This document shows, in pieces, positions 60,201-64,000 of a DNA stretch of 64,000 bases (position 1 is the stretch's first letter; the number at the start of each line of letters is the position of its first letter). This DNA is from Dyadobacter fermentans (GTDB lineage: Bacteria > Bacteroidota > Bacteroidia > Cytophagales > Spirosomataceae): the NCBI RefSeq assembly GCF_019924045.1, contig NZ_JAHXBN010000018.1, positions 486,506-550,505 of the forward strand, given 5' to 3'. The notes below the pieces were generated by a model. The model was not told the origin of the DNA, did not search any database, and saw only the letters and a program-made list of their open reading frames with translations. The position numbers were made by a program, and so were the translations under genes.

Positions 60201-61397
60201 ACCAATTGGCAATCCAGACATTTTCCCGGCTAACGGTTAGCTCAGACCTGACCTGACCGAACACTACCTGACCGGATTCCGTCAGGAACTTCACGTTCGC
60301 AGTGAGATCTTCAGTGCCTGTGGTGAAGGATATTCTCAGGTCTGCAAGCGTGCCCGACGGATAATTCATGCTATCCGCATTCGATTCCGTCACGCGCATG
60401 AACATCTTCCGGTTAGCGGGCAGGCTTCGCACAAAGTCGATCACTTGCAGGTCGGGCTCATACGACCGGTCAAAAAAGGGGCATCTATAGCCTCCTTTTC
60501 GGCTATGGTAACTCTTATCTTGGCCGCCAGAGTGAGCCCTTCATATCTGAAAGGGAAACTTCGCGGCACAGCTCCCGACGAGGCATCAAACGGCAACATT
60601 AGCCGGTCGGCAGGCGCCGGGTTGATCGAAAAATGGCGGACTTCGGACCATGGCCCGGGACCAGCCGTGCCCTTGGCCCGCACCCGGTAGTTGTAGATTC
60701 CCGCGGAAGCCCGGAAAGTGAAGTTTGTGGCACCCGTACTACCGCCATAATCGGCATGGAATGCGGCATCCGTCGAGGCAACGACCTGGAAATCGTAGCC
60801 AGTAGCGCCGTCGACTGCGTCGAAAGCAATTTGCACATCCGTGCCTTTTTCGAAGATCGTGCCGGCAGTCGGCGTTTTTAGCCGGGGAAAATCGAGCCCG
60901 CTAACCGTAATCTGGGCCACATTCGACCAGTCCGATCCCCATCGCCATTCGCACTTTTTATCCTTACATACCATATAGCTGCTGCCGGCAGTCCGCGGAG
61001 AGAAATACCATTACAGGTCGAAATAAGGTTAACCAGCCACGAAAAGCCGCCATTCTCCGAGAGCTGGATGCGGTAATGCGCAGCCTGCCGCCTAATGCGC
61101 TCGGCTATCCTGTTGGTATCCCGGTCATAAAACCGGTACAACTCCGAGTCGACCTCAACTGCCAGGCGGCAGATACGCATATGAGCCGCGTTGGTACGTC
61201 GCCGGCGGGCTTTCATATATGCCGGTATCCCGGCCATCAATGCCTGCACTTCGGCAGGGAACTTGCTTTCGTCGACCCCGCACGGCACGGTCGAAAGCTG
61301 GGCGGCGCTTGGTGTCGTAAACAGCAAAGTGAAAATTTGGTGAGAGAATAAGGATTGTAAAACTCTTCCTGGCCATGTTTCTGCATTTTTTCGACAA
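60200..61397 (-). pseudogene. Secreted metallopeptidase/fibronectin-type protein, broken
   Basis: Minus strand. A signal-peptide-like start is split by a frameshift near 61340 (MARKSFTILILS then HQIFTLLFTTPSAAQ). Then LSTVPCGVDESKFPAEVQAL ... CRLAVEVDSELYRFYDRDT reads like the N-terminal part of a secreted Bacteroidota metallopeptidase, but at about 61010 it jumps (NLISTCNG) to WYVCKDKKCEWRWGSDWSN and Ig/FN3-like domains, so the catalytic domain is deleted. A further frameshift lies near 60470. The 3' end is cut by the IS3 remnant. Confidence 0.75.
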
Positions 61398-61724
61398 AGA
61401 CCCGGAAAACGCAAGCCGGGGTTACATCCCTGCCCGAACCTTTGCTCCGCCCTCAATGATACGACCGGGCTGACAAGTGCCACTTTGATGCTCCGAAAAC
61501 TCACCGTGCAATTGCCAAACTCAAATCGGAGTTCAAGGAGAGTCCATTTCGGGGAAAACCGACGGGGGTAAGTGGATGATCAATAGTTGCTTGGCCTGCA
61601 AAAGCAATCTGTCTATGACAATCTGACAGAAAATTTGATCGTCAACGAAACTGATTTACAACCTAATCTATCAGCAGTATACCCTTCTACAAGAAGTTTA
61701 TCTTAATTTTAACACTTACACTGT

Positions 61725-63320
61725 TTGTTCAAAATGCAAATCTTTTTTGCCCAACCAGACATCGTTTGCAAGTTTGCCGAACATATGATCCCGACGTTGT
61801 CAAATTCAATATGCTGGGTTAGTTTCTATCCACCAAGTGGCGGTGTTAAGCAATGCGCTGGTGTTCTATTAAACAATGAAGCCCAGGATCTCAGTCCGTT
61901 CATTTTGACAGCCAGGCACTGCGTTACAAGCAACAATAATGATTTTGACATGTCAGGGGCCGAGATAACGGCTGCTGAACAGTCTGCTGAATTCAGATTT
62001 AGGTTTCGACGTATTGATTGTAACAGTACCGTCAGCACCAATATGGTATCATACGACGGTGCGGTCTTCAGGGCAGCCAACTACTAAACAGATTTTGCTC
62101 TTTTTGAACTTCTTCCAACAGCGGCCCTGCTGCCCCAGAGATCAATTTTGCCGGTTGGAGCAGAGCTGATGAGTCGTCCGGGTTCTAAAAACAATAGGTC
62201 ATCCAGATGGACAGTCTCAAAAATACGCTCGGGGGCATAAATCAGCTATTCAATTTCTTGATCCATGCAAGTATTCCGTTACTTGGGATGAAGGGGCAGC
62301 GATATCGGCAGATGGACCGTCGGGAGCGCCTTTGTTTAGTGAGTTTAACAGAGTTATTGGAACCTTCTCTTACAGCAACATAGGCAATAAGGCTGGTTTT
62401 GGAAAATTTTCACAAATGTGGAACGCTAATTCTGCCTCAAATAGGTCTTTGAAGGCAATGATGTCCCCAAATCAAAATCTAACAACTGTTGGCACCCTTG
62501 TTCCAATGCAAATTGGGCCAATAAGCAACGTTTGTAGCAATGTTAGCAAAACAGCTATACTACCTAACTTGGCTTTCGGTCAGTCAGTCACCTGGTCCGT
62601 CAGTCCGTCCCTATCGATCGTAAGCTCCACGGGAAATAATATTACCGTGAAGGCAGCGTCTTCGAGTGGCGGCGGGGTGGGACAAATCTTTGCCACCTCC
62701 GGCCCTCCAACAGCGCTTACGACTACCAGCAGAGATGGCATGGTACTCCGGACATGGGCTCATGACGTACAATGGTTCGGCGGCCAGCAATTATACGTTT
62801 ATTCCGCCGAATACAACGTATACCGTTGAATATAACCAAAGTAAGCTCGTTTTAACAAACATGACGAGCAACATGAACTGGAACCCAATTCCAGGCTTTG
62901 GATATTCATATGGAGTCAATTATTCTCAATATGACATCAACCTTCCTCCTGGACAATCGATTCAATTCAACCCTATTTCGGCCACCAATTCATGCGGCAC
63001 TTCGAATAGATAAATGGCATTTGAGGTATTTTCAGGTTCCCTGTTATACCCAAATCCGACCGCCGGAACAAATATTCATAAAATTCGATAATTCGAAGCA
63101 TTTGGAAGGGTTGCCTGAGGATATCAGCATATATGAAGAAGTGACGGGCAAATTTGTTAAGCAAGTTTCTGTCAAGGAAGCTTTTTACACAAAGCTGATC
63201 AAGGAAAATGTGTTAGCAATAGAAGTAAGAGATTTCCCGAGCGGCACTTACTATGTTCATGTCAATCCAAATAAAAGCAACAAAAAGGAAGCAGATAAAA
63301 TCAGAGTTGTATTTAACTAG
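61725..63320 (+). pseudogene. Secreted serine protease with T9SS C-terminal signal, broken
   Basis: A lysyl-endopeptidase-like frame with QCAGVLLNN, then FILTARHCV (catalytic His) and, past an in-frame TAA at 62085, TDFALFELL (catalytic Asp). A frameshift near 62197 leads to DGPSGAPLF (catalytic Ser). A later frameshift near 62750 leads into Ig-like sequence, a second in-frame stop (63010-63012), then VFSGSLLYPNPTAGT, the start of a type IX secretion sorting domain, a last frameshift near 63065, and the sorting domain end (FPSGTYYVHVNPNKSNKKE). All three catalytic residues persist, so decay looks recent. Confidence 0.82.
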
Positions 63321-63338
63321 AAATATGAAATTTTTCAC

Positions 63339-63370
63339 AAAATAGGCCTGATTTTTATCAGGCCTATTTT
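63339..63370. terminator. Strong hairpin terminator after the protease pseudogene
   Basis: AAAATAGGCCTGA (63339-63351) pairs perfectly with TCAGGCCTATTTT (63358-63370) over a TTTTTA loop. It works in both directions, but the position after the pseudogene suggests + strand use. Confidence 0.8.
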
Positions 63371-63672
63371 GCAATACAAAGGGAAATTCCAGTGACAAAT
63401 CTCGATGCTTGTAAACGATTTTCTCATGAAGAAAAAAGGCTTTGGGAATAAGCGAAACGTCCATCGCGCAGTTTCCCATCATGCGCAAAGCCCTCCACAT
63501 TCCGCAGCTGCTTGGAATGGCTGCGGCGCTTGCGACGGCACTTCAAGGCCTTAGTGCAACACTACCCTCATATTATCTCTTTTCATTAATATTTGTTCCG
63601 GCGCGGGGTTATCGAAGGATTCACATCTGCCAAGCGCGTGGCCATTTGTGGTGTTGGTCACATATGGACAGA
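63371..63672. other. Noncoding region between terminator and peptidase fragment
   Basis: 302 bases with no convincing gene. A 90-codon open frame from 63442 shows no known features, and I treat it as chance. No repeat or RNA was seen. Confidence 0.35.
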
Positions 63673-63908
63673 CTAGTTAGGCCTGATATTGTAAAAGATC
63701 TTATTATCATCTGAATAATCACCGTGGTTCGGCACGAAGTATTGCTGGAAACCGTACCACCCATTTGCTTCTCCGCCAGCCCAACCCCAGCTCATCTTCA
63801 AATGCCCCGTGGAAGACTGATATATTTTCTGGTACTCACCATCGATAATGTCCCAATGGCAAATAAAATGGTCCCAGGTTTTATAACCATCTTGGGTATT
63901 TCGGAGAA
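63673..63908 (-). pseudogene. C-terminal fragment of a C10 (streptopain-type) cysteine peptidase
   Basis: Translation of the minus strand ends with LKMSWGWAGGEANGWYGF, then SDDNKIFYNIRPN and a stop (63673-63675). The W-G-W-x-G-G-x-x-N-G-W-Y run and the final N-I-x-P are characteristic of C10 peptidases near their C-terminus. The catalytic Cys and His regions are missing, cut off at about 63908 where an insertion-sequence-like repeat begins. Confidence 0.72.
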
Positions 63909-64000
63909 GTTGACCACCTGATTCCGTGGCAAATTGACCACCTGATTAACTGGCGGCCGAAGGCAAAAAATGCGGTAGAAGCGGGTTCAAAATTAGTAAA
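63909..64000. mobile_element. Probable end of an IS21-family element, cut by window edge
   Basis: TTGACCACCTGATT occurs at 63909-63922 and again at 63933-63946, 24 bases apart. Multiple short repeats of the TTGACCA/TGGTCAA type at the ends are typical for IS21-family elements in Bacteroidota. The adjacent peptidase gene breaks off exactly here. No transposase gene is seen before the window ends. Confidence 0.45.

Noticed and set aside
63442..63714. 90-codon protein on the + strand
   Set aside because: No signal, motif or neighbour supports it, and the C10 fragment overlaps the end on the other strand.

Overview
The window is chromosomal DNA of a Bacteroidota bacterium, most likely a Dyadobacter/Spirosoma-type member of the Cytophagales. 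The evidence is a SusC/SusD pair with a hybrid two-component regulator, a type IX secretion C-terminal signal in a decayed protease, DUF4384 and YCII/ECF42 families, TTG and GTG starts without clear Shine-Dalgarno sites, and roughly 50% GC. The species call is an inference.

Layout. 0-1.3 kb: edge of a response regulator and a GNAT acetyltransferase. 1.4-13.4 kb: eleven closely spaced + strand genes ending in a strong intrinsic terminator. They encode two secreted caspase-like proteases, a secreted papain-like protease, several small exported proteins, two DUF4384 proteins, an ECF sigma factor with a putative membrane anti-sigma factor, and a PKD lipoprotein. 13.6-23.2 kb: an ECF42/YCII pair, an alpha/beta hydrolase, an imelysin-like/di-haem peroxidase with a PhoX-like lipoprotein, a subclass B3 metallo-beta-lactamase fold enzyme behind a heptanucleotide repeat, a TPR histidine kinase and a 54-bp palindromic repeat array. 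23.2-32.2 kb: susD, susC and a divergent hybrid two-component regulator, with an AraC-type direct repeat between them.

32.2-36.1 kb is an RNA-handling locus: a Ro60 (TROVE-vWA) gene, three Y-RNA-like non-coding RNAs directly downstream, a wrecked rtcB upstream and a divergent WYL regulator. The middle RNA carries a circularly permuted tRNA mimic in which the T-arm, a hairpin-closed acceptor stem and the D-arm can all be drawn. 36.1-39.6 kb is a three-gene operon with an aegerolysin-like protein, a PI-PLC-type phospholipase and a large MACPF-like protein, which suggests a two-component pore-forming toxin with an added phospholipase.

40-59 kb is ordinary accessory metabolism: FkbM methyltransferase, DUF6625 glycosyltransferase-like protein, a copper cluster (Cys/His-rich peptide, HMA-DUF3347 protein, multicopper oxidase with a CopB-like tail), a PIF1-like helicase, CinA C-terminal protein, an AraC-regulated SDR/cupin/ABM set, PIG-L deacetylase, a serine hydrolase and three orphan small proteins. 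59.5-64 kb is a gene graveyard: an IS3 remnant, a broken metallopeptidase/fibronectin gene, a broken T9SS serine protease, a C10 peptidase tail and what looks like an IS21-family end.

The best candidates for something little described are the Ro60/triple Y-RNA locus with a dead rtcB, the aegerolysin-PLC-MACPF operon, and the sigma-factor-linked caspase/papain operon.
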